64,000 nucleotides of DNA, from NCBI RefSeq assembly GCF_030936135.1, contig NC_082613.1, forward strand, positions 124,001 to 188,000, read 5' to 3'. Source of the stretch: Gavia stellata (taxonomy: Eukaryota > Chordata > Aves > Gaviiformes > Gaviidae). Both the position numbers and the translations under genes were made by a program. Below the pieces are notes generated by a model that made no database searches, was not told the origin of the DNA, and saw only the letters and a list, made by a program, of their open reading frames with translations. Below, one piece after another: positions 41,001-54,536 of this stretch (the stretch's first letter is position 1; every line of letters begins with the position of its first letter).

Positions 41001-44000
41001 GCTATGGTAAAGTGATCAATTAGTTACAGCTGTACAATGCACCTACTAGCAAAATCCCAATACTTTACTGTGAATGCCTCAATGTTTTATAGGAGTAACT
41101 AACTTTGAAAAAAATAGCTACAGAAGATGTAAAATGGAGATTTATTCTCAAGGAAAAATACCCCAAATGTTTAATTTACCTTCTTCCCAAAAGTTTGCTC
41201 ATAGCTGAAGGAATGTTTCCAAGAACTTTTGGGGAACATTGAATGTCAGATGTATTTTCCTAACAGATTTTCAGTCCATTAGATCTTTTCACTAATTGGG
41301 AAAGCCTGTGTCCATTCTGAAAATATTTGCTAAGTTTTTCAAACACCAAGAGAAGCATGAAATATTTTAGAAAACCAGTGTTGGTATGGCTGCATTTAAT
41401 GTGTGTATTTAGTATTCTTCACTTAAGGGGATTCGCTCAGTGAGGCCTGTGTGCATTTCCTTCAACAAATAGTTACATGTTGTCAACGTCCAGCCCCATC
41501 CTCACAAACATATAAATGCACAACTAGGCACCTGAAAAGTTTTCCGTTTTATAAATAATACATGCCTTACCACATTCCTTATCTGACATTCCTCCTTTAC
41601 AGCTGTGATCCTTTTCACCCTTTTAGACAGCACTCACTTTAGGCAATTTCAACATGAAGTAACTAACTCTACTTAGATGTACAAAATTACCAAAAGTATG
41701 AATACTTAAGAAAAAAAGAATCCAAAAAGAACTGTTTTCTGTACAACCATACATGACACTTAAACAGGCCTCTAAAATGGATGTGCACAAATATATGCAA
41801 GCACATCTAACAAGTCTGAGCAAGCTATATGTACTATATGCACATTTGCAACAAATGCACATTCAGAGAAAATACATACTTCTTGAGGCTTCCGTATACA
41901 TCACTTAGGAACGTGAACCAATACTGAATACACAGTGTAACAGTATAATGACATACAAGGAGGTGAAATTAATCAATGAAACAGAGAAAATTTAAATAGG
42001 CTGGCAGTCAGTACATTTGGGAACATTTGCACTGAAAAGCAAGGCAGTTTTGAATCATCAGACTCTACAATCTGATCTGGGTTTGATCCAATTGTTGAGC
42101 AGACAAAATTCTAAGATTCAAATACTATGTCCCACCACTCAGCCAGTGAGAACAGTGGTACAAACAGGGTAATGTCTGCCTATTTCCCTCTCTCCCTTTT
42201 TCTGCAAATGTTTTAATTCTCTCACGAGAATGACTCTTTCAGGTGAACAGCAATGATGAAAAAGGAGTAGTGGAAGGGAGGTGGAATGGACAGTACTGCT
42301 CAGGAACCAACCCCTTGCAGTGGAGTGGAAGTGTGACCATCCTTCGAAAGTGGTACAGGGGGAGATACAAACCTGTCCGGTATGGCCAGTGCTGGGTCTT
42401 TGCAGGAGTAATGTGCACAGGTATACATGAAGGGATGAAGAATGCTGTCAGAAAGGAAGCTTACTAGAATTTCTGTAGTTTTAACTTTGTGACATTATTG
42501 TTGAAGCTGTTTCAGCTTTGACAGAGAGCATGAAGAACCTATGCTCTCCATGCATGAAGGGTTATTTCACCCCAGTTTTGTGAGTCATCAAGCAAAAGGC
42601 AAAGTGGTTTGCCAGGCTGGGCTAGTGAAAAGAGCAAGGTTTCCTGTTTCAAAGCTAGGATTCAAAGAAAACCAGTGATCTTTTAAGTCTGTCTCTTCAC
42701 AATGCCAGTTTTCTACTGTTGTGTCTTACCTACTGGTGACACAAATACAAATCACAATTCTGAGGACCTGTAAAGGGAGCTGCAAGTTGGGAAAAGAATT
42801 TCATCCTCACAGTTTCCATTCAGAGCTGCTCTGAGACACAAAAGTCACTTTGGGGAAAATACAAAGGAAAAATAATATAATCAAGAGGTATGTCTCGGAG
42901 AGGAAGAGGAAAAAGAAGGCGGTAACAGAGAAACAAACACAGGGAGAAAACAGGAGAGACAACAGGATGAAGAATGAAAGATTAAAATAAATGGGTGAAC
43001 CTAACCCTTCTTAAAAAGAACATGGCAGCTAAAAATGTCATGTGAGTGGAACTGTCTTCTAAGCAATTGTGCACAGTGACTGTGACTTGCATCATATCTG
43101 AGAGGGAAGTTTCTAAGGGTTTGTTTTCCCACTGAAAATACACACACCAGACTGCTTTGCCAAGAAAAACAGAAAAATACATTCTAAATGTCTGTAAAAT
43201 GTCTGTAGGTTTACAGCACCTTTTATGGCATTCTATATTGCAGTTCTGAGATCCTTGGGAATACCTACTCGTGTTATTACAAACTTCAACTCTGCCCATG
43301 ACACGAATATAAATCTGAGTATTGATAAGTACATTGATACTTCCGGAAAGACCCTGCACTTGACTGAAGACAGTGTGTGGTAAATATGATTTTTTTTCTT
43401 AATATTTCTTCCATTATATTCTCCTCTAATTAAAAGATCTAGAATCATGCTCCTGAAAAACATCCCCAACCTCATACTCACAGTGATATAAAACCGCATA
43501 CCAAAGAATCAACAGAGCAGAGTGTTCAGAAATGCAATATGAAGTCAGTTCTTCATTCTGAAGAATTAACAGAGGAGGTACTTTGTATCATTGCTATTCA
43601 ACATATATTTTGAAAACATAACTTCTAATTTTGTCTCTACCGTATGAAAGTTCAAATTTTTCCAAAAAAAGTTGAAGAGTGACTAACCTCTTGCCTAAAA
43701 ATGCTATCAGCTTGTCCCTTGAATCCTAGAGCAGAGCACTCTCAAAAGCCCCTAAGTTTTAGACCCAGCTCCTGTGCCACACACTGTTGATTGTCTCAGT
43801 CTTTCATGACTACCATTATACATCCCTTGCACAATACTGAGAGGTTACTAAAGTAAAGGTAATATGTTTAATGCAGCTGAGAAAAATTCCATCCCATCCC
43901 TTGGGAAGAACATGCTGTTTCTCTCACCTCGGAGAAGAGAAGCTGTTAAAAATTATGCTTTTGACAAACAAGTGCGCAGATACTATCACACTGCACATGT

Positions 44001-47000
44001 ATGTTATACTGCACACATCAGTGTTTCAGTCACCAAGCACCCTATACCATGTGGACTGAATGGGACGAGGGTGACATGAAGTAGAAAGCAACTGTGAATT
44101 AAATATCAACAGATAGCAATGTGCGCAGGAAACCTTTGGCTGTACAGTATGTTGTTCTGGGATGTCTAGAATTGACAAAGCAATGAATTATTTTCCTTTT
44201 AACATTATTTTTTTCATAACATCCCATCATTTCTCAGAGATCTGAACCCGAAAAGCTGGCAAAGAAGGGGAAAGAGGTACTCAAGAAAGGAGTCAGCAGC
44301 TGGTCTCTCCACAGAGGGTGAGACAGTGGTCTCTCCACAGTCACTCAACTAGGGTTACTTCTTGCATTGCACCAGAAATGTATCAAATCTTTCAATATAA
44401 AATTAATTGTATGAATCAGGGATTCCCTATTCTACCTCCCTTACAGGAATTTCCATGTCTGGAATGAAAGCTGGTTCATTAGAAGAGACCTTGGCTCTTT
44501 TTATGATGGATGGCAGGTTCTGGATGCAACACCCCAGGAAAGAAGCAAAGGTAACCCTGTTGTAAATATAAAAAGCTGTAGATATTGTTACTCCTAAAGA
44601 TTGCAACTGAAAATTCAGGATAACTCTCTTCCATCTACTCCCTGTAGATGTAGCATTAATTTGGGTGCACAAGAAAAGCAATATCCACATCAATCTCCAG
44701 CAGGTTGCTTTTCTGTCAGCCTCTGGATTGCCTACCAGCATGCAAATTCTTACTTTTTTTGATCCTCTACCTCCACAAAAGCCAGCACATCTTAAGTTCA
44801 CTTATCTCACCCTTGCTTGCATTAGCCCCTAACGTTACACAGATTCATAAAATGACATAGAATAGCTAAGGTTGGAAGGGGCCTTTAGAGTTTGTTTACT
44901 CCAACCCCCTGCTCAGCACAGGGTCAGTTAGAACAGGTTTCTCAGCACCACGTCCAGCTGGGTTTTGAATACTTCATAGGATGGAGACGCCACAAGCTCT
45001 CTGGGCAAACAGTTGCAGAGTTTGACCACCCTCGTAGGAAAAGCTTTTTTCTTATGTTTAAATGGAATTCTCTGTGTTTCAATTTGTGAGGAGAATCTGA
45101 GTCTGTCCTCTTCACACCCTCCCAGCAGGTATTTATACACATTGATAAGATTCCCCCGAGCCTTCCCTTCTCCAGGCTGAACAGTCCCAGTTCTCATCCC
45201 TTAATCATTTTTGTGGCCCTTTGCAGGACTTGCTCCCATATGTCTGTATCTTTCTTGCACAAGGAGCCCAGAACTGGACACAGCACTACAAATGTGGCCT
45301 CACCAGTGCTGAGTAGAAGGAAAGGATCATGCCCATTGACCTGCTGGCAATGGTCTTCCTGATGCAGTCCTGGATGTTATTGGCCTTCCTTGCTCCAAGG
45401 GCACATTGCTAGTATTAGACACATTTGCTGGCTTGCACCGGAGAGATTTAGCAGCAAAACAAATTAAAATCCCTTTTAGTAGGATGCTAAGGAAAGATTT
45501 TAGAGCTTACAGTCACAGGGTTGAACCAAAGAGTTTACAACAGAAAATAAAATATGTCCCATGACTCTACCCTAAATTTTAAGGGACACACTGGAATGGG
45601 TAGGAAGATACTTTGTATGATGTCCCCATGGCATGCAACAACATGGCATATAAAGTGCAAAGCTACATGAAAGAAACCCCAAACTGTTGAAATCAAGTGA
45701 CATAGAATGGCTTTTGCTCACAGCGCTGAACTCCCCCTCCCAGACCAAAATAATAGCACAGCCTGCTGAGAACAAACCCTGGTCTGTCCCATTCCCTGAT
45801 TTCTTCTCAGCCACTGTCTGAGCGATCGCTCATTGATAAGGGGGGAAAAAAAAAAAAACAGTGTGGATGACCAATGGCCAGCACTTGGGTTCACACTTTG
45901 GCTCTGGTTTTATTTACTAATGCAGACACAACTTCATTGATCTAGTTTGATGACCTCCATCAAAAGATTAATTTATTTGGCCATTTAAAACCCATCAAAC
46001 TCCAGATAAACTGCTTCTCATTCCCCACTACTAAGTTTACCAAATTTAGCTTCCTGGTTCTTCTCAATGCACATACAGCATTGATGACTCACAAGTCTGA
46101 TTGTACTTTGGACTCAGCTCCCATCCTCTCCTCTCCTTTCACTAGACGGCTTAGCATACAGCCTTGCAAGCTTTGGAAGGTTAGAACACTTCACATAGCA
46201 CACATCATAAGAACTGTTAGCTCTCCCTACACCTTATTAGCCTTAGAACCTCCTACCTTTTGCTAGGAAATGTATGTGGAATTTCTGGACATGCTGTTAC
46301 CATAATGCACAATGATGTACTTCATCCAAACGTGTCTTTGGAGTGACTACCTCTCCCTCTTGGTGTCAGCATGAGGATTTATGTTATTTCGCAACAGGCA
46401 GTCATTTAACTTCTCCCTCTCTCTGATATAGGCATGTATCAGTGTGGTCCTGCCTCCACTAGAGCCATTAAGGAAGGGGATGTGAACCTGGATTATGACA
46501 GCTCATTTGTGTTTGCAGCAGTGAATGCTGACTATGTTACTTGGATTCACTATAGCAAGAAAAGAAAAGAGCGAATTTATTCGGATACTAGGAAGATTGG
46601 AAAATTTATCAGCACCAAAGCAGTGGGCACCAACTCCCGTGTGGATGTCACTGCTAATTACAAATATCCAGAAGGTAAATTATTTATTACAGTTGTCTTG
46701 CAACTGATGGTCAGAAGTGAAAAGAATTTAGGCCTTCGTTGGATCAAGCACTGACTTAATTTCTTTACTTCTTCTGGAGCAAAGTAATTGCGAATTTTCA
46801 AAGTCTTAGGGCTCATTGTCAGCTGATAGTGATTCAATATGGCCTTTGTGGCCCTTGATGAAATACTAACGTATTCAATACAAAGTCAAAGCTACTTCTG
46901 TAAATCATTCTGTCACAGCTGTTCTGATTAGCTGGTGAGAACATTTCTGTCATGACATGCAGCAACAGCCATTCTGGAGAGTTGTTTGGGGAAAGTTTCA

Positions 47001-50000
47001 GCAAAAGGATTTTTTTTCACCCTTCTTAATTTCAGAGGAGATGGCAAGTCCCCCAGCTTATGCAAAACTGAGCTCTTCCAGGAGTTATCTTTCTACTGCT
47101 CACAGCTTCTAAGAGGTGCCCATGAACAGCCAGCTAAAGCTGACAGGCAGGTTTTACTTTCAAGTCTTCATGGCCACGTACATTCTTTTGCTTCTGTGTC
47201 AAAATTAGCATTTAGGTTAGACCTCACTTTCTCGTGTATCTTTGCTCTCCTCAGCTTTCCTAAACTATATTTACTGAGAACAGTTATGGTTCCATTGCAC
47301 TATACCCAGCATGCATGAACTCTCTGACCATGTTATCTTTCAAAGCAGGATCCTTGAAAGAAAGGCAGGTGTATAAAAAAGCACTGAAGCTGCTTGGTGT
47401 GAGAAGGACTGGAAAAAGAGCCAAAATTACAAGACCTAGAAGACGATCTTCAGCAGCATGGAGACAAAATATGACACAGCCTGCACAAAAACCCAGTATC
47501 TCAGGGAAGCTGATCCTTGATGCATCTCCTGTAATTGGCCAGGATATCTTCCTCACCTTGACACTCAGGAACCTGATCTCAGATTTCAAGATCATAAAGG
47601 TTAAACTGAGGGCTTCAGCCATTCTCTACACAAGAAAACCAAAGGCAGAGATTTTGCAGTTGTCTAGGTCTATTAAACTTGGATCTGAAGAAGGTAATTT
47701 TAATTTTATTACAGCCTAGGACAAGACATAGCTTTGGTTTGCAGCCACATCACATAGAAATAATAAATGGCTCAAGAAGTGCATGACCTGCAAACGGTTG
47801 AAGGTTAAGGCTATTCAGGGGAAGAGAAACATATGTATTTGCCCTGTCTTAAGCATTTGCTTTTTGGCACTGTCAGAAAGAATACTGAGCTGGGTGACCC
47901 TTTGTCTGACCCAGCACAGTCACTATTAGTTCTACATTATGACCTTCTTTGCTAAGAGAGAACAACTGAGAGATATACACCAGAGAATACTCAGCTACCA
48001 GCTCCCCATAAGCAAAGTATAAAGACAGATTAAAGGGGGGGAACATAAGCCTACATCTTTTGCAGCAGTAGGACAGTAACTACAGACTGCAGTAAGAGCT
48101 ACACTTCCTGCAGATAGTGGCCTTTGCCCTGCTTTTATAGGGACAGTGCTGAAAAATAAGACGTGTAGCACAGATGACTATAACTACCCTCTCAAGCTAA
48201 CACACAACACTGAGATCCATTGCCTTCCTCACCGGCACAGAGACTCTGACTGTGCACCCTCTTTATGGCAGAGGCTGAACAGTTGCATCAGCAAGGGCGT
48301 TTAAACCAACCCATCTTTTCACTTTTGCCTTCTTTGCAAGGAAGGAGCACTAAATGCCTAGCTTCAGATAAATGAAAAACACACTAGCAGGGGTTGCCAC
48401 ATATATCCATCCTCAGACATGTCCAGCTACCGAACTGTACCTGATCATTTAGTGTTTATGTGAATGTAAGTAGAAGTCACCTGTGAGCATCATTCCTGTC
48501 TATTGGCTGTCAATACACACAAATGGACAGCCCCGGGGTGATGGCATCCTTACTCCTTGAAATACAGATACATTACAGATAGCTGATACTTAGACACAGA
48601 AAAAAGAAGAGAGGGAAATTCTGTTTCTATTTCCATTCCAGTGAAAGAGACTTCATTCAAGATCTCCTATTCCCAGTACAAAAACTCCCTGATGGATGAC
48701 AGGAAGATCCTAGTGACTGCTGTGTGTGAAACCAAACAGGGAGCCTCGCTTCTAGTGGAGAAGGATATTGTACTTCAGGATCCTTTTCTCACCATCAAGG
48801 TAAAAGCTAGTCCCCTTTTGTGTCCCTAGAAAGACATGTTGAGGGAAGCAGCTAGAATCCTTACTCCATCTGCTCCTCATGGAAAGGAGTGTGGAAAGTG
48901 AAATCATGCCTCAGGGTGATTTGATGTTGTTGCTCTAGTAGTAGGCCATGAGACACAAGTGAAATGAACTACACTAAGGAAAAGCAAACCTTTCCAAGGC
49001 ATAGCTGTGCTATGGTATCCTTGCCAGAGCTTGTTGACATAACACTGAGAACTTTATCAGTGCCACGAGGGTTACAAGGTAAGATTATCTCCAGAGACAC
49101 AGACAGAGAGAGAGAGACAGAGAGATCTAGTCCATATCTAGGTCTCCACTTTTGTCGGGGAAGTCTCATCATTCTCTCCCAGTTTAATTAGGAAGCCTGA
49201 TTTTTACCAGAGACATCTTCACTGACTAGCCAATAATGCCTGGGGCTGTGAGGCTTGTTATTACTAATACTCAAGGAAGTTTGTTCACCTTATCAGGAAA
49301 AGTGGCACTTTTCACCTTCCGTAACATCTTCCCAAACGATTAATAATTAGAACTGGAAGCTTTTCTTCCACTTAAGACTGACTTCTGACAAATGTTGTAC
49401 AATGGGTAAAAAGCAATTCTTAGTCTGCAGGTAAGACCACACACTATGCCTGCTCGGGGACAGTCCTGGGTTTGCATGGCCCACCACATCCACATAAACT
49501 AGCTTAACTTGTTTTGGACAGTTCAGCACATTCACATGCTGTATCAGACACGGGCTCAAATGCTATCTGCCTACTGTACTGTAAACAACATAGAGGAAGT
49601 ATGATAATTCACAGAGTCTTTCAGAGCCTCCAGACTAGATTAGCTATCCCAAACCACTCTGTCAGTAGCATACAGGAAAAGCAAGGTTACATACAGGAGG
49701 AAAAAGTTTGGATTTTTTGAGGTCTGGTGATTCCTGAATACCAAGTTCTAGTGAGACTTTGTAAAAAAGCCTTCTGTGCTGTATCATGCAAATAACAGAG
49801 TTGGCTTATATAGGGCAGGCGCCTGAATTCAATTACTTCAATTCAGTGACTAAGTTTCAAGAAACGTTTGTTTCTGCTGATTGAAACTTCTATGTTGAAA
49901 CATACAGTAAATAATAGAGAAATGCAGTTGGGGTGCTGGACTTCTCCACTACGTTAATTAATATTACATTACCTACAAAGATAACCAGATAGGCCAATTC

Positions 50001-52044
50001 CACTTGATCTCAGTCAAAATAAGGTAATGAATATGTTTATTTGCTACTTGGCATTCTATTTTTTTTTTGCCTACATGCTACAATTCACCCCTGTCTCAAA
50101 CCTCCAATGTTTTCTAATCCTAAACTTTCATTTAGCCTAACTAAAGCTAATTTGACTTAAGCTGCCTATAGTAGTTAGCCATATGTGCCAAATTAATACT
50201 TGTACTCTCATTCTGATCTCACTCTGATAAGTATCATATGCTGTGTTATACATAACACCATACACTGACCTAGTTAAAAAGTTAGGACTAAATGGTAGAT
50301 TCTACAGTAGTTTGATTTTTCTCAGCCACAGTGGGTGGCTGATTCAAGCCTGAACTCTGATGCCCAAAAATATGTACGTATATTAATTCCTGGCTCCTTC
50401 CAGTCCAGAAGATCTTAAGAGGGTAAGTGGTTTGCAATGGGAATGAAAAGAGAAAACCATGAGAAAGAAGTGAGACTAATGCCGTGGCTGAGCAGAATGT
50501 TTTCTCTCTGTAGGTCCTTGGTCCAACAGTGGTACGCAAGGCTGTTAATGTGCAGGTCACATTTACCAACCCGCTGTCTGAAGTGGTGACAGACTGTGTG
50601 CTGAGAGCAGAAGGTAGTGGCCTGCTCAAAGAGCAACTCAGAATCAAGTATGTAAATGCTATCTGGCTAATAACTCATTCACTTTGGTGGGAAATCTGGA
50701 ATAAAAGTGGGGTTTTAAAAAAGATTCTGTCAACTTCATGACTTTTGTTTGCACCAACCTTGGACAAAATACCATCATGTCAGTACTCTCCATATACTAG
50801 TTGCGGTTTTTTACACCTCCTTTGCCAAGCTTTGAATTATAGAATGCTCTGGGAGTGGCGAGATGGCCTGCTTTTAAAGACAGCATGTAAGTCAGAGTGC
50901 TGTAGTTAGTGACTGAGTTATATAAAGGGCAAAAAATTAAAAACTTTCTTCTTTTTGTGGTTTGCAAAAGGAAAACCAAACAATCCTTGAAGGATAAGAG
51001 AGAAAGTGACGGTATCTTTTTTCCTTCAGATATTAAATTACTGAAGAGCCAGGACATATACTACAATGAAATGTCTTAAAAAGGTGTCCACTAATATCAG
51101 ACCAGTAAGAAATTGTTCTCCCATCTCCTCCATGGTTATTATTTTTAAAACATTTTTAAAAGTCTCCAAAATACTTATACTGGGGGAGTTAGCACCAAGA
51201 AACTGTGACAGGAAAATTAAAAAAAAAAATAGCAAAAGATGGATAATGATGTGAATCACTAAGGCTTCATTTACACTGAATACAAAATTCAGGTCTAGAT
51301 CCTGACCTTGAACCTTAACTTGCCTTACCAGCATCGGTATTGCTCAGCTTCAGTATCTCCTTAGAGCAGAGAGGCCCTTTTCCTCCACTCTCTCTGTTTC
51401 CTGGTGCTACTATCAGTCTCCTTGTGTTGGACAGGCAAGAGTAATTTCTAACTATGGACATAAAATCAATAGGTAATTATATTTCTCACACAAAAATACA
51501 GCACAAGCATATCTAGAGTGCTAACAATGTTGTGAGTGTTGAGGGTAATACATACAGTTGGATTTGAGCTCTTCTAAAGATAACCTTTCTGATCATTCCC
51601 CAGGTGCTCAATACATTTTGCCCTCATGATACAACCCCTAATTCTCAATCACAGGTTGAGAACTGCAGCTGTTCCACCACATCTATTACAGCTCGATTAG
51701 TTCTTCAAGGATAGTGTTGTGGGGGCTGTGAACATGGAAGGCGATATCCACCTGTGCCAGGAGCATACAAACACAGCAGCCACTTACTCTGACTCTTCCT
51801 TTCCATACTGGCTTACATTTGGGGACTCTGAAGAATACATAGCAAGAATTTTTCAGCTGCTTGAACTTACAAATGTATTCTCTCTTTTAGTGTGGCAAGA
51901 ATAGCCCCCATGGAGAGCTCAACAGTCCAATTTGAAATCATTCCCTACAAGAGTGGCACCAGGCAGCTTCAGGTGGACTTAGTTTGCATCCATTTTTCAG
52001 ACATTAAGGGATTTGTGATGCTTGATGTGGCTCCCGCTCAGTGA
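35010..52044 (+). CDS. TGM6: TGM6 orthologue, protein-glutamine gamma-glutamyltransferase 6 (706 aa, 13 coding exons)
   Basis: Coding exons: 35010-35016, 37827-38000, 38814-39053, 39573-39691, 40878-41006, 42243-42420, 43244-43379, 44447-44550, 46432-46674, 47349-47693, 48642-48799, 50514-50647, 51891-52044; all GT-AG, 2121 nt open. Length equals human TGM6 (706 aa). TGM6-like signatures include [40 protein letters not shown] near 410, [20 protein letters not shown] and the C-terminal QLQVDL...HFSDIKGFV. The triad is Cys273, His331 and Asp354, and Trp237 is present. In the third Ca2+ site AHDTNINLS carries Asn where TGM3 and human TGM6 have Asp. The hinge has a strongly basic run at 462-476 (9 of 15 Lys/Arg); human TGM6 is also basic there. 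Human TGM6 is mainly neuronal and mutated in spinocerebellar ataxia 35. The start is the micro-exon ATGGCA|G with donor GTAAGT. Intron 8 carries a CR1. Confidence 0.93.
35325..35540 (+). mobile_element. MIR/CORE-SINE-like element in TGM6 intron 1
   Basis: The order of landmarks matches MIR-type SINEs. These are a tRNA-like start ('ggctagtgatttgggcatca'), 'gaagtcccaggctctaatcc', a CORE-like segment with 'ctggcctcaggtcactt', then 'cctccctacagaggggctat' and 'attagcctgcgtgctgc', where the MIR consensus has its 'ctgtaaaatggggataata' block. It is very diverged, as expected for an amniote-age SINE. It may be another CORE-SINE family. Confidence 0.45.
44855..45412 (-). mobile_element. CR1 LINE fragment, antisense, in TGM6 intron 8
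   Basis: The + strand shows the reverse complement of a CR1 3' region: 'catagaatagctaaggttgg', 'aaggggcctttagag', 'ccttctccaggctgaacagt', and 'acatgtggcctcacc'-type text near 45,295. On the minus strand 44,928-45,197 is an open frame. It carries the CR1 ORF2 C-terminal signature [20 protein letters not shown] followed by a [16 protein letters not shown]-like tail. This is a 5'-truncated copy of about 560 bp. Confidence 0.88.
47885..47960 (+). mobile_element. Possible CR1/L3 3'-end relic in TGM6 intron 10
   Basis: The string 'gggtgaccctttgtctgacc' followed by 'cagcacagtcactattagttct' resembles the ancient L3/CR1 terminus (ggaccattggtctgacccag...). It is short and weak. Confidence 0.3.
49092..49126. 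repeat. GA/CA-rich simple repeat
   Basis: An imperfect run built from agacacagacagagagagag and similar units lies in TGM6 intron 11. It reads Ser-Leu repeats on the opposite strand, so apparent open frames there are not coding. Confidence 0.6.
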
Positions 52045-52179
52045 TATAACCTGTACATCTGTTCAGTTTTGTCTCTGTGCAGTGTCAGACTGGTGCAGCG
52101 TTCATACATTATTATGACTGGGAGCACAGAAATGCAGATTACTCAGCCAAAGTAAAGTGATGTAATATGAATGGAAATG

Positions 52180-52185
52180 AATAAA
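52180..52185 (+). terminator. Poly(A) signal of TGM6
   Basis: AATAAA, in AAATGAATAAAAAGGTAC, lies 136 bp after the TGM6 stop and is followed by a T-rich segment about 40 bp on. The 3' UTR would be about 160 nt. Confidence 0.7.
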
Positions 52186-54263
52186 AAGGTACTATACACT
52201 ATGCTGTAAAGACAGTGTCATCTTTTTCATTCCCTAACCTGTTTTATGGACCTTCATGAATATAATTACTGGTGGAAATCATTATATAATTTAACTTGAA
52301 GGAGAGGATCAACTGTGATGGTTTTCAGCATTAGAGCCTGTAGCAATAATAGCAGCTAGATTTCCAAGGAATACCATTTAAAATCACTGGTTTCATAAGC
52401 TTCATTGAATATAATTTAATTATATTCACTACATATAAGTTTTATTCAGTAATAGCCAAAGTACTATCCAAGTAGCTGACATAATTAAATTCTAGAATTA
52501 AATTTATCATTTCATCTAATTACTAGAAGGAAAATACAGCAATAAGATATGGCAGTGTTACAACAGAACTCTCTTTTTATGACTGGAAAAATGAGAAGCT
52601 GTTCAATAAACAATACTTGTTAATTCACAGCTTCCCTATTCAGATCATGATTTAATCATGTGATAAATTATAAACAATGAAATAGTCGGCAAAGAAATGT
52701 CTGGGAGTAACAGTACAAAAGCAGATAAAAGAAACATGTCCTTCACCTAGGCATGGCAAACACCAGAACATCTGTAATAACAACAGGCTGGAATAACTGT
52801 TCCTGAAAACAGGAATGAAGCAGAACATCATTAAACAGTAAACAGGTGATCTGTCATCTGGACTAAGGCACAAAGGCTCAAAATGTCCAGAGTTCTTTCT
52901 GGATGAACTAAATGGATGAATGAATGAAACTTCGCCAAAGATAAAAGGGTAAATCATTTACGCAGCCAACCTGACTGAGACCAAAACACATTACATTTCT
53001 ATCGCTGATACACTATAGTTAAACACTATGCAAGTTTTCATATATACGCATCTCGCAAATTCAGCTCCTCATACAGCCTCAATTATCACTTACTTTAGTT
53101 GGCTCTACCAGGAAAAAAAGAAAAGAATTTGGCTCTTGAGAGGGGGCGGAAAAGGTATTTAACAAGGAAAATATACTGTAAGAGATGTCTTATAGCCCCT
53201 ATACTATGGGTTCAACCCCAAATATTGTTCAACTGGCTACATCTCTACAGTCAGCCTCTCTCAAAGAAGCTTCTGGATAATAAATTTGGCATTTTAATGT
53301 AAAATCGTATTTGAATCAATTGACATTTTAAGAGCAAGTTCCATGAAATTTCTTCTTGGATAACACTACATTCAGGTATGACAAACCCACAGAGGCATGA
53401 ATGTATGGAAAGTCTCATGCAAATCACAAAATATTCTGAGGAAACATAGATGTCATAGCAAGTGTACTGAGAAGGAGTGCAGGTGCACAACTGAGATTTC
53501 CTCTCTTCCAGGAGCATAATATTTTATCCAAGTCTTAAACCTCCATTTGCTAAAGTCTCCTTCTTCTATCAATCACATATGCAAAAGTATCACTCCCAGT
53601 TTTATCTAAGACAATATAATCTTCAGAGGTATATTATTTATGTAGTTGCACAGATATACAGAGCATTCTTTTAAAAGAATGCCCTAGTTTACTCTTTTTA
53701 ATGAGCACTAAAAGGAAAATATAAATAACTTTCATTTTTACAGGTAGTTAGATCTTTAGGACATGAGAAATGTTAAGAATTCATAGGAAAAGAGAACACT
53801 GAACTCAAGAAATCATTCTGATTCCATCTAAACAAAATGCAGTTGGTTTCTGTGAGTCTAAGAGAACATGACTGTAACTGGTCCTATGCAGTGGTGGAGC
53901 CACAAATGCCAGAATAGTGACCAACAACTCAGAAAAAAGAAAAAAAAAAGGAAAAAAAAGAAGAAAAAAAGTTAATTTAAAAAAGAGTTTACAGGAAAGG
54001 AGAAACTGGTTCCTGTTCCCATTAGGCAGAAAGAGAGAAAAAAATGCAGCTGATGTAACGAATAAGTAAATTTCTCAATACTCTGCCAACTTACGTTCTC
54101 AGCTTTGCAAAGTAGCTCCAGAAACAGTTTCAGACAAAGCCAGAATTGATACCTATACTGTTTTGTTTATAGATATTACCTAAATACTTTCTATTATAAC
54201 TTTTCTAACTTAAGTACAGCTAAAAGCTTTCAGGTCTTATATGCAATTCTGAGGCTGACTGCT

Positions 54264-54536
54264 ATGTTTCATTGCATTTTAAATACAAACGATGGGCAAG
54301 ACGAAGGTGCCAATTTGGAAGAATTATTGCAGGAAAAACTGACTGAGCTATCATACGGGCCCACAGCAAAGGACCCCAAACTGTATCCTCTTCCTGAGGA
54401 ATTGCAGCAATTGCCTTGGAATATTTACAAAGGCTTTGCTAAGCATAAACATGAGGAATTTCCCAAAGAGAAAATTAATGTGTGTGGGGACCCACTTCAC
54501 AATGCTCTCTGGCTTTGTAATCTCATTCCCTACTAG
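54264..54536 (+). other. Orphan open frame, possible exon or decayed coding fragment (unrecognised)
   Basis: A 90-codon frame from an ATG, open upstream to a TTTCAG at 54,227-54,232 that could act as an acceptor. Composition looks protein-like, rich in Glu, Lys and Leu, with EELLQEKLTELSYGP and LYPLPEELQQLPWNIYKG. I cannot name a family. It could be chance, an exon of an unrelated gene, or a fragment of a processed copy. There is no supporting second exon. Confidence 0.15.

Noticed and set aside
44892-45197. Small frames around 45 kb as a host gene
   Set aside because: The minus-strand frame is the CR1 ORF2 C-terminus and the plus-strand frame is its shadow.
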